A DNA stretch of 64,000 bases from an uncultured Chitinophaga sp. (GCA_902168205.1 CABHOK010000007.1:647180-711179), one strand, 5' to 3'; shown: positions 27,744-36,677, numbered from the stretch's first letter. The notes: generated by a model not told the origin, from the letters alone. Numbers and translations are program-made.

Positions 27744-28085
27744 ATGTCAAACATTGATGCCGAGTTACAGCTTACCAGACCTTCTACGGAAAGAATTATA
27801 GAATTGGTGCGCATTAACCGCAACAATCATATCCAGCAATTCCTGGAAGACAACGCCTTGCATCACTTCTTTTCCGAACGTTATCACGTAGAGCATCTCA
27901 GCCCGATTAAACTCGAATTTCTGAAACGTGATCTTAAAGTGCTATCAACGTCAACTGTTGATCTTGTGCATTATGCTTCGCTGATCAAGGACATGAAAGA
28001 TTCCAACACACTAGCAATCACAACAGAACACGAGCACTTCTTTCTTGAGGAACTCGAAGCTATCTTCAAGAAATATATTTTCTGA
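27744..28085 (+). CDS. Small cytoplasmic protein of unknown function
   Basis: 113 aa, mostly helical, with no signal peptide or TM segment. Visible features are LTRPSTERIIELVRINRNN near the start, a middle HFFSERYHVEHLSPIKLEFLKR, and a C-terminal HEHFFLEELEAIFKKYIF. I do not recognise a family. It is 84 bp upstream of thioredoxin on the same strand and may share its transcript. Confidence 0.6.
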   Translation: MSNIDAELQLTRPSTERIIELVRINRNNHIQQFLEDNALHHFFSERYHVEHLSPIKLEFLKRDLKVLSTSTVDLVHYASLIKDMKDSNTLAITTEHEHFFLEELEAIFKKYIF

Positions 28086-28169
28086 TCGCTGCGCCACCAG
28101 CAACAACTCACGGTAGCGAACTCTCGCGGCATGCAGATTGTTATTGGCTCAGGTATATAAAAAATCATT

Positions 28170-28475
28170 ATGGCTAAAGCGACATTTTCCGATCTGATCA
28201 GCAGCGAAAAACCAACTTTTGTAGATTTCTCTGCCGAGTGGTGTGGTCCATGTAAAATGATGGCACCGATCCTGGAAGACCTCAAGTCTCAGGTAGGTGA
28301 TAAAGCGCGCATCATTAAAATCGACATCGACAGAAACCCGCAGGCCGCAGCGGCATACCAGGTACAAAGCGTACCCACACTGGTTCTATTTAAAAAAGGA
28401 AATGTAGTCTGGCGCCAGTCAGGTGTTGTACCAACCGAATACCTCAAACGCATCATCGATCAACACGCGCTATAA
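28170..28475 (+). CDS. trxA: Thioredoxin
   Basis: 101 aa with the complete thioredoxin fold and active site EWCGPCK (Cys25, Cys28). The cis-Pro is in QSVPTLVLFKKG. It is cytoplasmic, a general protein disulfide reductant for ribonucleotide reductase, methionine sulfoxide reductase and peroxiredoxins. Length and motifs match TrxA. The gene is convergent with the phosphatase gene, and a hairpin lies between them. I use the symbol for the family, since other thioredoxins may exist in the genome. Confidence 0.95.
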   Translation: MAKATFSDLISSEKPTFVDFSAEWCGPCKMMAPILEDLKSQVGDKARIIKIDIDRNPQAAAAYQVQSVPTLVLFKKGNVVWRQSGVVPTEYLKRIIDQHAL

Positions 28476-28476
28476 G

Positions 28477-28523
28477 ATTGAAAAATTGGAAGATTGGAAG
28501 ATTTGATGTTCCAATCCTTCAAT
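28477..28523. terminator. Low-complexity inverted repeat between convergent genes
   Basis: The AT-rich arm 28477-28491 (ATTGAAAAATTGGAA) pairs with 28509-28523 with two mismatches. It lies directly between the stop codons of thioredoxin and the convergent phosphatase, so it may terminate both. There is no long T-tract. The 'gattggaagattgg' style of repeat is also a common dispersed intergenic string in this phylum. Confidence 0.45.
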
Positions 28524-28531
28524 GAAATCTG

Positions 28532-29764
28532 CTACTGCTTTACTATTCTGAAGTAATCGAAGACAGAGCCGTCTTTGGTATCTATAGCTTCAGCCCACAG
28601 TTGCTTTCCATCAATATGTATTTGCATAAAGGCCCACAGGTGCTTGCTGAACGCTACCAGTTTAGGATGTGAGCATCGCTCCGGATCGGGTGCATAATAT
28701 GTAGGGTCTGTACCAAAGCCACGCAGCTTTCCGCCACTGCCCGCAGTTATACTGATAAATCCTTCCGGTTGCCGGTATACATTGGGTGTATTGATATGTT
28801 TTTGTATCGGCTGGCCTTGTCCATTCATCGGATTAAGACGTTCGTAAGTATGCGCGTGGCCATTCAGCACTACATCAACTTTATACTGCTCAAACAACGG
28901 GTATAGCTCCATCACCTTTGTATAGTCTTCTTTATATGTGCACGATATACCGTTGTGATGCAGGAAGACAATGATCCAGTCATACTTGCCTTGTGCTTCC
29001 GCAAGATCATTTGCCAGCCATGCCTTTTGCTTTTCAAATTCATGGAAGTCTCCGTTCTTGGAATCAAGTCCTATAAAATGCGCATTGCTATAATCGAAGC
29101 TATAGTAATGACCATTACCGGGGAGTTTCCATTCCTTCAGAAAATTCTCTTCCGGGTTTACAACCCAATCGTGATTACCCAACACCGCGAAGGTTGGTAT
29201 TTTGGTAAATACATCTTTAAAATACGGAAAGAGGTGTTTGTCGTAACCTTCACTCTCACCATTTGGATATACTATATCACCTAACAACAAACCAAAATTC
29301 GGACGGTCTTTCAGTTTCGTTATGCCCACGGCCATTTTATCAGGCTTCCCTCCTTCGCCAACGGGTTCGCCTATATCACCAGCCGTAAAAAAACTAAAGG
29401 GATGCTTTGTATCTACCGGAGAAATAAAATCGAGTGAATCTTTTTTCAACAGCTCCTGGTCATCTGTAAAAATTCGATACTGATAGCGCACGCCTCGTTG
29501 CAGGCCGTGTATCGTTGCCGTATTCATATAACCATACTTCGCTTTCACCACGGTACCGATAGCAGTACGCCATGTTGTATTTTCTGCACGCACCATAATC
29601 TTGCAGTTGGCACCACTGGTGGTTTTCCAAAGTATACTCACGCTGTCAGCCAGTGCTGTTTGGAGATAAGGCGTGCGCAGTACCTGCGGTATAGTTTGCT
29701 GGCCGTTGCACAGGTGCGAACCGAGTATAATCGTTACAATGAAAATGATACGGAGTTGGGTCAT
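28532..29764 (-). CDS. Purple-acid-phosphatase-like metallophosphoesterase
   Basis: 410 aa with a signal peptide ending NGQQ. An N-terminal fibronectin-III-like domain (about 30-120, with RTPYLQTALADSVSILWKT) is followed by a calcineurin-like phosphoesterase domain. Its metal-binding blocks are TAGDIGE, LLGDIVYPNG, VLGNHDWV, VFLHHNG and LNGHAHTYER. This is the purple acid phosphatase arrangement, so it should hydrolyse phosphate monoesters in the periplasm. It ends 15 bp upstream of the polyphosphate kinase gene's stop side, on the same strand, suggesting co-transcription after ppk and a role in phosphate handling. Confidence 0.92.
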   Translation of the reverse strand: MTQLRIIFIVTIILGSHLCNGQQTIPQVLRTPYLQTALADSVSILWKTTSGANCKIMVRAENTTWRTAIGTVVKAKYGYMNTATIHGLQRGVRYQYRIFTDDQELLKKDSLDFISPVDTKHPFSFFTAGDIGEPVGEGGKPDKMAVGITKLKDRPNFGLLLGDIVYPNGESEGYDKHLFPYFKDVFTKIPTFAVLGNHDWVVNPEENFLKEWKLPGNGHYYSFDYSNAHFIGLDSKNGDFHEFEKQKAWLANDLAEAQGKYDWIIVFLHHNGISCTYKEDYTKVMELYPLFEQYKVDVVLNGHAHTYERLNPMNGQGQPIQKHINTPNVYRQPEGFISITAGSGGKLRGFGTDPTYYAPDPERCSHPKLVAFSKHLWAFMQIHIDGKQLWAEAIDTKDGSVFDYFRIVKQ

Positions 29765-29779
29765 GATTATTCTATTGAT

Positions 29780-31849
29780 CTACGAAGATTGATTCCTCAC
29801 TATAAAATTACTGATCTCTTCCTGCGAACGCACCAGGTATTCTCCCTGTGCCGGTATATTGTTCATGTGCTCGTCCAGCACAACGGCCTGCACGGTATCG
29901 GCCGCCTGCAGCAACAACATCTTGATAAGCTGCGCTCGGAGTTGTTCATCGTATACCGGGAAACAAACCTCGATACGCCTGTATATATTCCGGTTCATCC
30001 AGTCGGCCGAGCCGATATATACTTCGGTATTGCCAGCGTTACTGAACATAAAAATGCGGCCATGTTCGAGGTAACGATCTACAATGCGTTTTACCGTAAT
30101 GGTATCGCTCATGCCCGGTATACCCGGTACGAGACAACAGATGCTGCGTACAACGAGTGTTACCTGTACTCCGGCACGTGCTGCTTCGTATAGTTTGGCA
30201 ATCAATACCGGGTCTTCCAGGTTGTTGAGTTTTATGGTGATCGATCCGCGATTACCCTTACGCACATGCTCAATCTCCCGTTGGATCAGCGCTATAAAAC
30301 GCTGCTGCAAATTAAACTGTCCTACGAGCAAGTGTTTAAAGCTTAACTCATCGGATGCCTTGGGTTTTCTTCTTTTCTTCAGAAACAGAAAGAGATCCTC
30401 TGCTTCCTTCAACATAGGTTGGTGTGCCGTAAACAGGATATGATCGGTATAAAACCGGGCCGTGCTCTCGTTAAAATTTCCGGTGGCCAGCAGTCCGTTG
30501 TACTCGAAGCCTTTCGCACATTTCTTTTTGATAACGGCCAGCTTCGCGTGTACTTTCAGACCCGGTATACTATCAATGATCGTGATACCGGCACTCTTCA
30601 TTTGTCTCGCCCACTTGATGTTGTTGGCTTCATCGAAGCGTGCTTTCAACTCCACAAATACCATCACCTTTTTTCCATTGCGTGCCGCGTTGATCAACGC
30701 ATGCACAATGCGCGAATCGCTGGCCACGCGATAGAGCGTTACATAAATCTTCGTTACGTATGCATCGATGGCCGCTTCATTGAAGAAGCGAAGTACGGTT
30801 TCGTACGAATGAAACGGAGGGTGCAACAGTATATCATTGCGGGTAATATCTTCCAGCAACGCATGTTGCGGATTGGTAATCGTATACTGAGCCTGCCGGT
30901 ACGGAGTATATAGCAAAGCTTTATCATATACCGGTATAGTTGCCAAGTCTTTTAAATTATGATAGGCGCCACCCTGCACACCTTCTGCCGTTCGCAATCC
31001 GAGGCGGTCGCGTAACAGATCGCAGGTTTCGCGTTTCATCGTTGGCTCGTACAGGAATCGTGTAGCCAGTCCGAAATCGCGTTGTGAAATTTTCTTTTCG
31101 ATCTTCTTCGCGATGTTTCCTTCAAACTCGTCTTCGAGGTCGAGCTCGGCATCGCGTGTAATCTTGAAGCTCTCGCTGCTCACAACATCTCTGCCGCGAA
31201 ACAGTTTGTTCACAAACAACTTCACGATGTCGTCCAGGAAAATAATATAGGATGTGCCTTCGTGCTGAACACTATAGAAGCGAGACAATTTATCGGATGG
31301 GACATTCACGATAAAAAGCCGTGAATCTTTCTCTGCATGGCGTACTGTTACCGCCAGGTATATCTTATTGTTCTCAGGACAATAATCCGTTTCATCTGTA
31401 ATATCTACAACATGCAGGTACGAGGCGACTACATTCATAAAGTAGTCTTCAATAAACGGCACGATCGTTTCAGGCACCGGCTCCTGGTATAGCAACTGAA
31501 TATTATTGCGCTTCAAGGCCGGCAGTATCTGCTCACGAATAATAGTACCGAAGAGCGTGAGTTGCTTCAGGATTGTGGCGTGAATGGCATCCAGCCGTGA
31601 GTCCTGGTCTGCTATCTTTTTGTTTTGAGACAAGGTATATAACGCCTTTAGTGCCGGAATGCGCACCCTGTAAAATTCATCGAGGTTGGATGAGTAGATC
31701 GCCATAAACCGGATGCGTTCCAGGAGTGGAACCGCTTCACGCGATGCCTCTGTGAGCACGCGTTCATTGAACGACAACCAGCTCAGATCACGATCAAAGT
31801 AAGTATAGTTGACACTCTTTTCTGCTCCTTTTACCTTTAGCTTATTCAT
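29780..31849 (-). CDS. ppk1: Polyphosphate kinase 1
   Basis: 689 aa from the ATG at 31849 (MNKLKVKG); a longer frame to 31903 adds an unrelated hydrophobic start. PPK1 domains are all visible: N-terminal FDRDLSWLSFNERVL, head domain, then catalytic domains with GLKVHAKLAVI (conserved His), TGNFNESTARFYTDH, RIVDRYLEHGRIFMFSN (second conserved His) and SADWMNRNIYRRIEVCFPV. The His found in the YAHIGTG segment of the E. coli enzyme appears replaced here (YNGLLATG). It polymerises ATP gamma-phosphate into polyphosphate, reversibly, at the inner membrane. The phosphatase gene follows 15 bp downstream. Confidence 0.95.
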   Translation of the reverse strand: MNKLKVKGAEKSVNYTYFDRDLSWLSFNERVLTEASREAVPLLERIRFMAIYSSNLDEFYRVRIPALKALYTLSQNKKIADQDSRLDAIHATILKQLTLFGTIIREQILPALKRNNIQLLYQEPVPETIVPFIEDYFMNVVASYLHVVDITDETDYCPENNKIYLAVTVRHAEKDSRLFIVNVPSDKLSRFYSVQHEGTSYIIFLDDIVKLFVNKLFRGRDVVSSESFKITRDAELDLEDEFEGNIAKKIEKKISQRDFGLATRFLYEPTMKRETCDLLRDRLGLRTAEGVQGGAYHNLKDLATIPVYDKALLYTPYRQAQYTITNPQHALLEDITRNDILLHPPFHSYETVLRFFNEAAIDAYVTKIYVTLYRVASDSRIVHALINAARNGKKVMVFVELKARFDEANNIKWARQMKSAGITIIDSIPGLKVHAKLAVIKKKCAKGFEYNGLLATGNFNESTARFYTDHILFTAHQPMLKEAEDLFLFLKKRRKPKASDELSFKHLLVGQFNLQQRFIALIQREIEHVRKGNRGSITIKLNNLEDPVLIAKLYEAARAGVQVTLVVRSICCLVPGIPGMSDTITVKRIVDRYLEHGRIFMFSNAGNTEVYIGSADWMNRNIYRRIEVCFPVYDEQLRAQLIKMLLLQAADTVQAVVLDEHMNNIPAQGEYLVRSQEEISNFIVRNQSS

Positions 31850-31969
31850 AACTATAACTTCAACGAGCGGTAAGATATAGTTGAAAGCGCAGGACGCCAA
31901 CAAGAGTCTGTAAAAAATTAACGCCTCAGGCCAACCTTAACATTCCAATAATATATTCTCGTGACAACA

Positions 31970-32014
31970 CAATAAAAGAACCAGCTTCGGCTCTGATAAG
32001 CATCCCGCTGGTTC
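31970..32014 (-). terminator. Intrinsic terminator of the hydrolase/dioxygenase operon
   Basis: Stem GAACCAGC (31978-31985) with GCTGGTTC (32007-32014). On the minus strand it is followed by TTTTATTG. It sits 50 bp after the minus-strand hydrolase stop codon and upstream of ppk1. Confidence 0.75.
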
Positions 32015-32063
32015 AGGTATTCTATTCATGAAACTATATACTTTTCAACTGGCAAACATGCCA

Positions 32064-32684
32064 TCAGCTTTTGAATACAAGTTTGTTAGCCTGATCAATC
32101 TCGCCCTGGCTCACCGTGTGTCCCATGTTCGGATATACTTTTTCCGTTACGTTGGCATGCAGTCCTTGCAAGATGCGTGTGCTATCCTGCACACGCCGTA
32201 CCGGTACGTGCGGATCGGGATCACTTGTACCGATGAACACAGGTGTACCGGCAAAATCGCCTTTATATTTTTCGGTATATAATACATCACCGATCAGTCC
32301 TCCGGTAAAGGCAACCACACCGCCCCACTTGGTAGCATTACGGGTAACATACTCCAGCGTGAGACATGCACCTTGTGAAAACCCGAGGAAGTATATATTC
32401 TCCTTCGGGATGCCTGCGGCCTCTATATCTTTTACAACCTCTCCCACTACGTCAAGCGCTGACGAAAGCCAGGGCTCATTGTGATTGGGATTCGCCATGA
32501 ACGAATATGGATACCACGTATAGTTGGTAGCCTGCGGTGCCACCAGTGCATAGTCACTCACTTGCAGATGCGGTGCCAGCGAAAGTATATCACTCGCCTG
32601 TGCCCCGCGACCATGCAACATGATCAATGCTTTTTTTGCTTGTTTCAGATCTTTGCCTGCAGTTATATATTCTTTTGTGTGCAT
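32064..32684 (-). CDS. Alpha/beta hydrolase (MhqD/YpfH-type carboxylesterase)
   Basis: 206 aa. The oxyanion-hole region is LIMLHGRGA, the nucleophile elbow GFSQGACLTL (Ser), the acid GTSDPDPHVP (Asp) and the catalytic His in NMGHTVSQGE. This matches the phospholipase/carboxylesterase family that includes B. subtilis MhqD. The stop-to-start gap with the next upstream gene (MhqO-like dioxygenase, ends 32687) is two bases, so they are co-translated. In Bacillus the same pair belongs to the MhqR quinone regulon. The substrate is unknown, and a role in hydrolysing quinone-derived or ring-cleaved esters is an inference. Confidence 0.9.
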   Translation of the reverse strand: MHTKEYITAGKDLKQAKKALIMLHGRGAQASDILSLAPHLQVSDYALVAPQATNYTWYPYSFMANPNHNEPWLSSALDVVGEVVKDIEAAGIPKENIYFLGFSQGACLTLEYVTRNATKWGGVVAFTGGLIGDVLYTEKYKGDFAGTPVFIGTSDPDPHVPVRRVQDSTRILQGLHANVTEKVYPNMGHTVSQGEIDQANKLVFKS

Positions 32685-32686
32685 AG

Positions 32687-33640
32687 TTATTTATACTTTT
32701 CAAGATTGAGTTTAACGGGTATAAGGTCCTGCTCGAGTTTTGCACGATCGGCTTCGTACCAGGGAGGAAGTTTCAGTGCCTCGCCTAAATGCACTTCATC
32801 TTCGTCTACCGAGAAGCCCGGACCTGCTGTCGCTACTTCAAACAACACACCGCCCGGTTCGCGGAAGTATATGGATGTAAAGTACTGGCGATCGAGCACC
32901 GGTGTAGGATTCAGCATGCGAAGCGCTACCTTTTCTCGCACTTTCAATTGAGACGCTTTATCCGGTGTACTGAAGGCCAGGTGATGCACCGTACCGCTGC
33001 CACCGAGCCCTTTGAGACTATCGGGTGTACACAGTATATCCACAAAGTTACCCGGACTATTATGTGCCGCGAACCGGAAGCGATTTCCTTTCTCAGCTAC
33101 CAGTGTATGGTCCAATTGCTCCGTTAGCAGTGCAGCTGTGCGTTCATAGCCTTCTTCCCAGATCTCCACGTTATAGAACCCGCGTATGGAATGTTCCAGC
33201 GGTATATTCCCATAGGTAAATCCCGGGCGTGTATCCGTATCGTTGAATACCAGTTCGAGTCCCAGACCATCGAGGTCTTCCAGGTATACAATCACTTCGC
33301 GCGCGAATCGCTCCTGGGGTTCCTGGTATTTGACCCTGAATCTCTTCAGACGCTCCAGCCAGTAATCAAGCGAAGCATACGGAATCGAAAAAGACGTTGT
33401 ATTCAAAAATCCTTTTCCATGACGGCCTTTCACCAGACCACTATATGGGAAAAATGTAAGTATACTTCCGGGATTGCCCTGTTGATCGCCATAGTATATA
33501 TGGTATACGCCTTTGGCATCGAAGTTAACGGTCTTCTTCACCAGGCGCACGCCGAGTATACCGGTATAAAAATCTATATTCTCCTGCACGCCCGAAGCGA
33601 TGGCGGTGACGTGGTGGATGCCTGTTATGAGGTTTTTCAT
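32687..33640 (-). CDS. Ring-cleaving dioxygenase, MhqO/MhqA-like (copy 1)
   Basis: 317 aa made of two glyoxalase/VOC repeats: GIHHVTAIASGVQENIDFYTGILG at the start (longer motif, residues about 6-29), and GFYNVEIWEEGYERTA midway. The metal ligands His near residue 9, His in GTVHHLAF and Glu in YFREPGGVLFEVAT are present. The family are iron-dependent extradiol-type dioxygenases linked to hydroquinone and catechol detoxification. It is followed immediately by the MhqD-like hydrolase and preceded by a second paralogue 223 bp upstream. Confidence 0.9.
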   Translation of the reverse strand: MKNLITGIHHVTAIASGVQENIDFYTGILGVRLVKKTVNFDAKGVYHIYYGDQQGNPGSILTFFPYSGLVKGRHGKGFLNTTSFSIPYASLDYWLERLKRFRVKYQEPQERFAREVIVYLEDLDGLGLELVFNDTDTRPGFTYGNIPLEHSIRGFYNVEIWEEGYERTAALLTEQLDHTLVAEKGNRFRFAAHNSPGNFVDILCTPDSLKGLGGSGTVHHLAFSTPDKASQLKVREKVALRMLNPTPVLDRQYFTSIYFREPGGVLFEVATAGPGFSVDEDEVHLGEALKLPPWYEADRAKLEQDLIPVKLNLEKYK

Positions 33641-33863
33641 GATTCGATGTTATTAATTAAAATCGCTATCTAAGATAGTTCAGCTTCGAGTTGTGAGCTA
33701 CGAGCTGCGGGTTTTTAGCCAAGCAGCTGGCTTCTGGCTACAAGCCCGATTAAACTGAAGGTATATATTTACCTAACCAAAACGTAGCCTAAGCTCAAAC
33801 CTCCTGCAGCCAGCGGCCTTTTTTCTCGCAGCTCACAGCCCGCAACTATTTTCAAGCTCGCAG
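33641..33863. repeat. Degenerate 'agctgcgggctacgagctg' intergenic repeats
   Basis: Both ends of this 223-bp gap between two paralogous dioxygenase genes consist of repeated variants of AGCTGCGAGCT/GGCTACAAGC on both strands. Similar strings occur at 56025-56085 and 58383-58435. This is low-complexity intergenic sequence rather than a gene. Confidence 0.5.
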
Positions 33864-34799
33864 CTATTTCAGCGCTGGTAGTACTTGCTCGATCTCCTTC
33901 CTGTTGCTTTCGTACTGTGCGGGTAGCTTCAGGTTTGTGCCAAGTTCGCTTACGGGTTCGTCTACATCGAAGCCCGGGTTATCGGTTGCTATTTCGAATA
34001 ATACTCCTCCGGGTTCGCGGAAATATAGGGAGAAGAAATAATTACGGTCGATCTTCGGTGTGATGTTCAGTCCTTTCTTCAGTACTTTTTCACGGAAGTA
34101 CATTAATATACTTTCGTCTTTTACCCGGAACGCTACGTGGTGGATGGTACCGCTGCCTCCTATACCTCCGCCTTCACCGGGTACTTGTACCAGGTCAACA
34201 ATGGCTGCATTCTCAATAGCTTTGGTGCTATAGCGGTACCGATTTCCTTCCTGTCCTTCCAAAGTATATTCAAATATATCCGTCAGCACAGAAGCCGTTG
34301 CTTTGATGTCGCGCAACGTGAGGGTTATACTATGAAAGCCTTTTGTTGCTACGGCACTTTTCACATCGGTAGTTTCCCATGGTTTACGAAGATCGGCTTG
34401 CTTCGGAATGATGAGTGCAAGCTTCAGTCCATCCGGATCTTCGAAAGATATATACTGCTCTCCGAAACGTTCACCGGTTCCGGTAACTTTCACATTGTTC
34501 TTCTGAAAACGGTCGGTCCAGAACTCGAAACTTTTACCTGGTACAGAGTAACCTATTTCAGTTGCCATGCCGGCACCGTTTCTTCCGGTCGTGATGCCTT
34601 CCCACGGAAAGAAGGTAAGAATAGACCCTGGAGTTCCCACTTCATCACCAAAGTAAAAATGATACGTACCCGGATCATCGAAGTTAACGGTCTTCTTAAC
34701 CATGCGTAGTCCGAGAACCTTCGTATAAAACTCATAATTACGTTTGGCACTTCCGGCAATGGCTGTGATGTGGTGGATACCTAATACTTTATTTTCCAT
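33864..34799 (-). CDS. Ring-cleaving dioxygenase, MhqO/MhqA-like (copy 2)
   Basis: 311 aa, paralogue of the next gene with the same two-VOC layout: GIHHITAIAGSAKRNYEFY, then GFHSITLTLRDIKATAS. Ligand motifs GTIHHVAFRV and YFREPGGVLFEIAT are intact. Similarity along the whole length points to a tandem duplication. The copies may differ in substrate or regulation, since only the second is coupled to a hydrolase. The promoter lies in the region shared with the divergent pirin gene. Confidence 0.9.
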   Translation of the reverse strand: MENKVLGIHHITAIAGSAKRNYEFYTKVLGLRMVKKTVNFDDPGTYHFYFGDEVGTPGSILTFFPWEGITTGRNGAGMATEIGYSVPGKSFEFWTDRFQKNNVKVTGTGERFGEQYISFEDPDGLKLALIIPKQADLRKPWETTDVKSAVATKGFHSITLTLRDIKATASVLTDIFEYTLEGQEGNRYRYSTKAIENAAIVDLVQVPGEGGGIGGSGTIHHVAFRVKDESILMYFREKVLKKGLNITPKIDRNYFFSLYFREPGGVLFEIATDNPGFDVDEPVSELGTNLKLPAQYESNRKEIEQVLPALK

Positions 34800-34920
34800 A
34801 GTTATGTTTGTTTACTTTTTTTGTTTGTTGCAGCAACATCGTGCTGCGTTGGTGATACAAATATGAGTGTTAATTTCATTCTACTGTTGAGTAATACGGG
34901 TAAAGTTGGCCGCGGGATAT

Positions 34921-34991
34921 ATTTCTTAATCTAGTTCAAGGTTCGGCCTGCAAGTCCGTTTTAAAAGGTTTATTTCTTAACCTAGTTCAAG
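34921..34991. promoter_or_regulatory. Paired 20-bp direct repeats in the dioxygenase/pirin divergent promoter
   Basis: ATTTCTTAATCTAGTTCAAG at 34921-34940 is repeated at 34972-34991 with one change (T to C). Repeat starts are 51 bp apart. Each contains a partly palindromic core CTTAA.CTAG.TCAAG centred on CTAG. A dyad-like element repeated between divergent stress genes is what a dimeric regulator such as MarR- or TetR-type would bind. No regulator gene is adjacent. Confidence 0.55.
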
Positions 34992-35095
34992 CAGTACCAC
35001 TCATCTGCAGTTGTAGATTTACTGCTATATATAGGAAAGATTGTTGTCCTTCTCATTGGAAACAATGTCTATATCAACACAAAACAATAACGATC

Positions 35096-35806
35096 ATGCA
35101 ATATCAATTGTATACTCCAAGTGAACGCGGCACGAAAGACATAGGCTGGCTGAAGAGTAATTTTACATTCAGTTTCTCAAACTATTATAACCCGGTACGA
35201 AACAGCTTCGGACTGCTGCGCGCTTTTAACGATGACTTCGTAACACCGGGCAATGGTTTTGGATTACATCCGCACGCTAACATGGAGATCATTTCCATTA
35301 TGCTGCAAGGCTCCATGAATCACATCGACTCATTGGGCTACAAAGAAGTAGTAACGAAAGACTGGGTGCAGATCATGAGTGCAGGCAGTGGCTTGCGTCA
35401 TGAAGAACACAACGTAGGTACGGATGAAGTTAACTTCCTGCAGATATGGATCGAACCCAAAGTACTGAATATAACACCGCGTTACCAGCGCAGACATTTC
35501 CCGGCTGAGAAGCGAATCAATCAGCTTGTAACGGCAGTAAGCTGGGAAGAAGGACAAAGTCATTGCTGGATAAACCAGAACGCTAAAATATCCCTGGGCT
35601 ATTTTGAGAAAGGACAGGACACCAAGTATACTTTCAACCCGGTGAATAAAGGTGTATTTCTGTTTGTGGTAAAAGGCGCTGTACAGGTAAACTCACAGAA
35701 CGTGAACGAACGCAACGGTATGGGTATCTGGGATACCGACAGCATCAACCTCAACTTTCCGGCAGAAAGTCATATCGTAATTATTGAAGTGCCTATAAAT
35801 CATTGA
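35096..35806 (+). CDS. Pirin family bicupin protein
   Basis: 236 aa with two cupin domains. Metal-binding residues are in the N-terminal cupin: HPHANMEIISIM (His, His), GSMNHIDS and GSGLRHEEHN (His, Glu). These match the pirin iron site. The C-terminal cupin (about 140-230) lacks the ligands. Bacterial pirins include quercetin 2,3-dioxygenases, while others are redox-sensing regulators. It is divergent from the MhqO-like genes with a shared promoter region, which fits a common aromatic/quinone stress response. Confidence 0.9.
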   Translation: MQYQLYTPSERGTKDIGWLKSNFTFSFSNYYNPVRNSFGLLRAFNDDFVTPGNGFGLHPHANMEIISIMLQGSMNHIDSLGYKEVVTKDWVQIMSAGSGLRHEEHNVGTDEVNFLQIWIEPKVLNITPRYQRRHFPAEKRINQLVTAVSWEEGQSHCWINQNAKISLGYFEKGQDTKYTFNPVNKGVFLFVVKGAVQVNSQNVNERNGMGIWDTDSINLNFPAESHIVIIEVPINH

Positions 35807-36019
35807 GATATCTGCAAAAATAAATTTTTTATAACTATATATTTCTCCAATGTCTATACACACAAGGTCCACGCATTAATAAAACACGCGGCCAAGCATG
35901 TAAATACAGCATCACTTAGTACACTCTCCGTAAAAATGCGGATTCGCCATTGGGTATAATCTTGATTTCACCATGTGTCCAGCCTCAATAAATTTGAATA
36001 AAATATTCTAACCTTATCT

Positions 36020-36460
36020 ATGAACACATCATCAGAAGTTATCAGATTACATACGAAAGAAAATGGCACGCTCGACTATGACACATCTGTACCCTGCATC
36101 ATTTTTTCACCCATCGGTTTTCTAACGGATGAAGAATTTAAGGCCTTCCTTAACCTTGGCCTGCAAATCATGATTGAGAAGAAAAAAATACATGGAAAGA
36201 TGTCATGGCTTGCAGATACATCCCGGCTCGGGGCACACCTGAGTGAAGGGTGGGCTGCCAAAGAATGGAATCCAAGAACACTGGCAGAAGGTATACAACA
36301 TGTTGCGTTTGTATTACCACGCGATGTCTTCGGAAAAATGCCGGTGGATAACTATCTCGAAATGAATAAAGAGAATCAGTCATCCTCAAAAATGTCAACC
36401 GCTATGTTTGAAGAACTTGAAGCTGCCAAAGAATGGCTTCGCAGTTCGTTGAAAAATTAA
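36020..36460 (+). CDS. STAS/SpoIIAA-like small protein
   Basis: 146 aa, cytoplasmic. The pattern is strand (ENGTLDYDTSVPCIIFSPIG), helix (TDEEFKAFLNLGLQIMIEKK), strand (KMSWLADTSRLGAHL), and later GIQHVAFVLPRDVFGKMPVDNY. This is the layout of Bacteroidota SpoIIAA-like/STAS-related proteins, whose function is not settled. It is a single gene, followed by the MITE that probably also ends its transcript. Confidence 0.65.
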   Translation: MNTSSEVIRLHTKENGTLDYDTSVPCIIFSPIGFLTDEEFKAFLNLGLQIMIEKKKIHGKMSWLADTSRLGAHLSEGWAAKEWNPRTLAEGIQHVAFVLPRDVFGKMPVDNYLEMNKENQSSSKMSTAMFEELEAAKEWLRSSLKN

Positions 36461-36488
36461 AAGTTCACATCATAAACTATATGTAAAA

Positions 36489-36648
36489 GAGGCTGTCTCA
36501 AAAGTCTCTTCTTGAAAAAATGCCCCATAGACAATTTTGTTTATGGGGCATTTTGTTAAGCGGTTTAGTTTTTTTATTTGGTATAGATATGCATTAACGA
36601 CATAGTATACGGCTCGATAAAAACGAAAAAGACTTTTGAGACAGCCTC
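36489..36648. mobile_element. 160-bp MITE with 18-bp perfect terminal inverted repeats
   Basis: The ends GAGGCTGTCTCAAAAGTC (36489-36506) and GACTTTTGAGACAGCCTC (36631-36648) are perfect inverted copies. There is no ORF inside. An internal hairpin pairs AAAATGCCCCATA (36517-36529) with TATGGGGCATTTT (36542-36554) and can extend to about 18 bp with a three-base loop. The GAGGCTGTCTCAAAAG end resembles, from memory, ends of IS1182-type elements in Bacteroidota. I cannot identify a clean target duplication. It lies 29 bp after the SpoIIAA-like gene, where its hairpin may serve as a terminator. Confidence 0.8.
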
Positions 36649-36677
36649 ATTTCTTTTACGTAGTGATTGTGATTGTA

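Noticed and set aside
36517..36554. Independent terminator hairpin
   Set aside because: It lies inside an element with 18-bp terminal repeats, so it is described as part of the MITE, although it may also act as a terminator.
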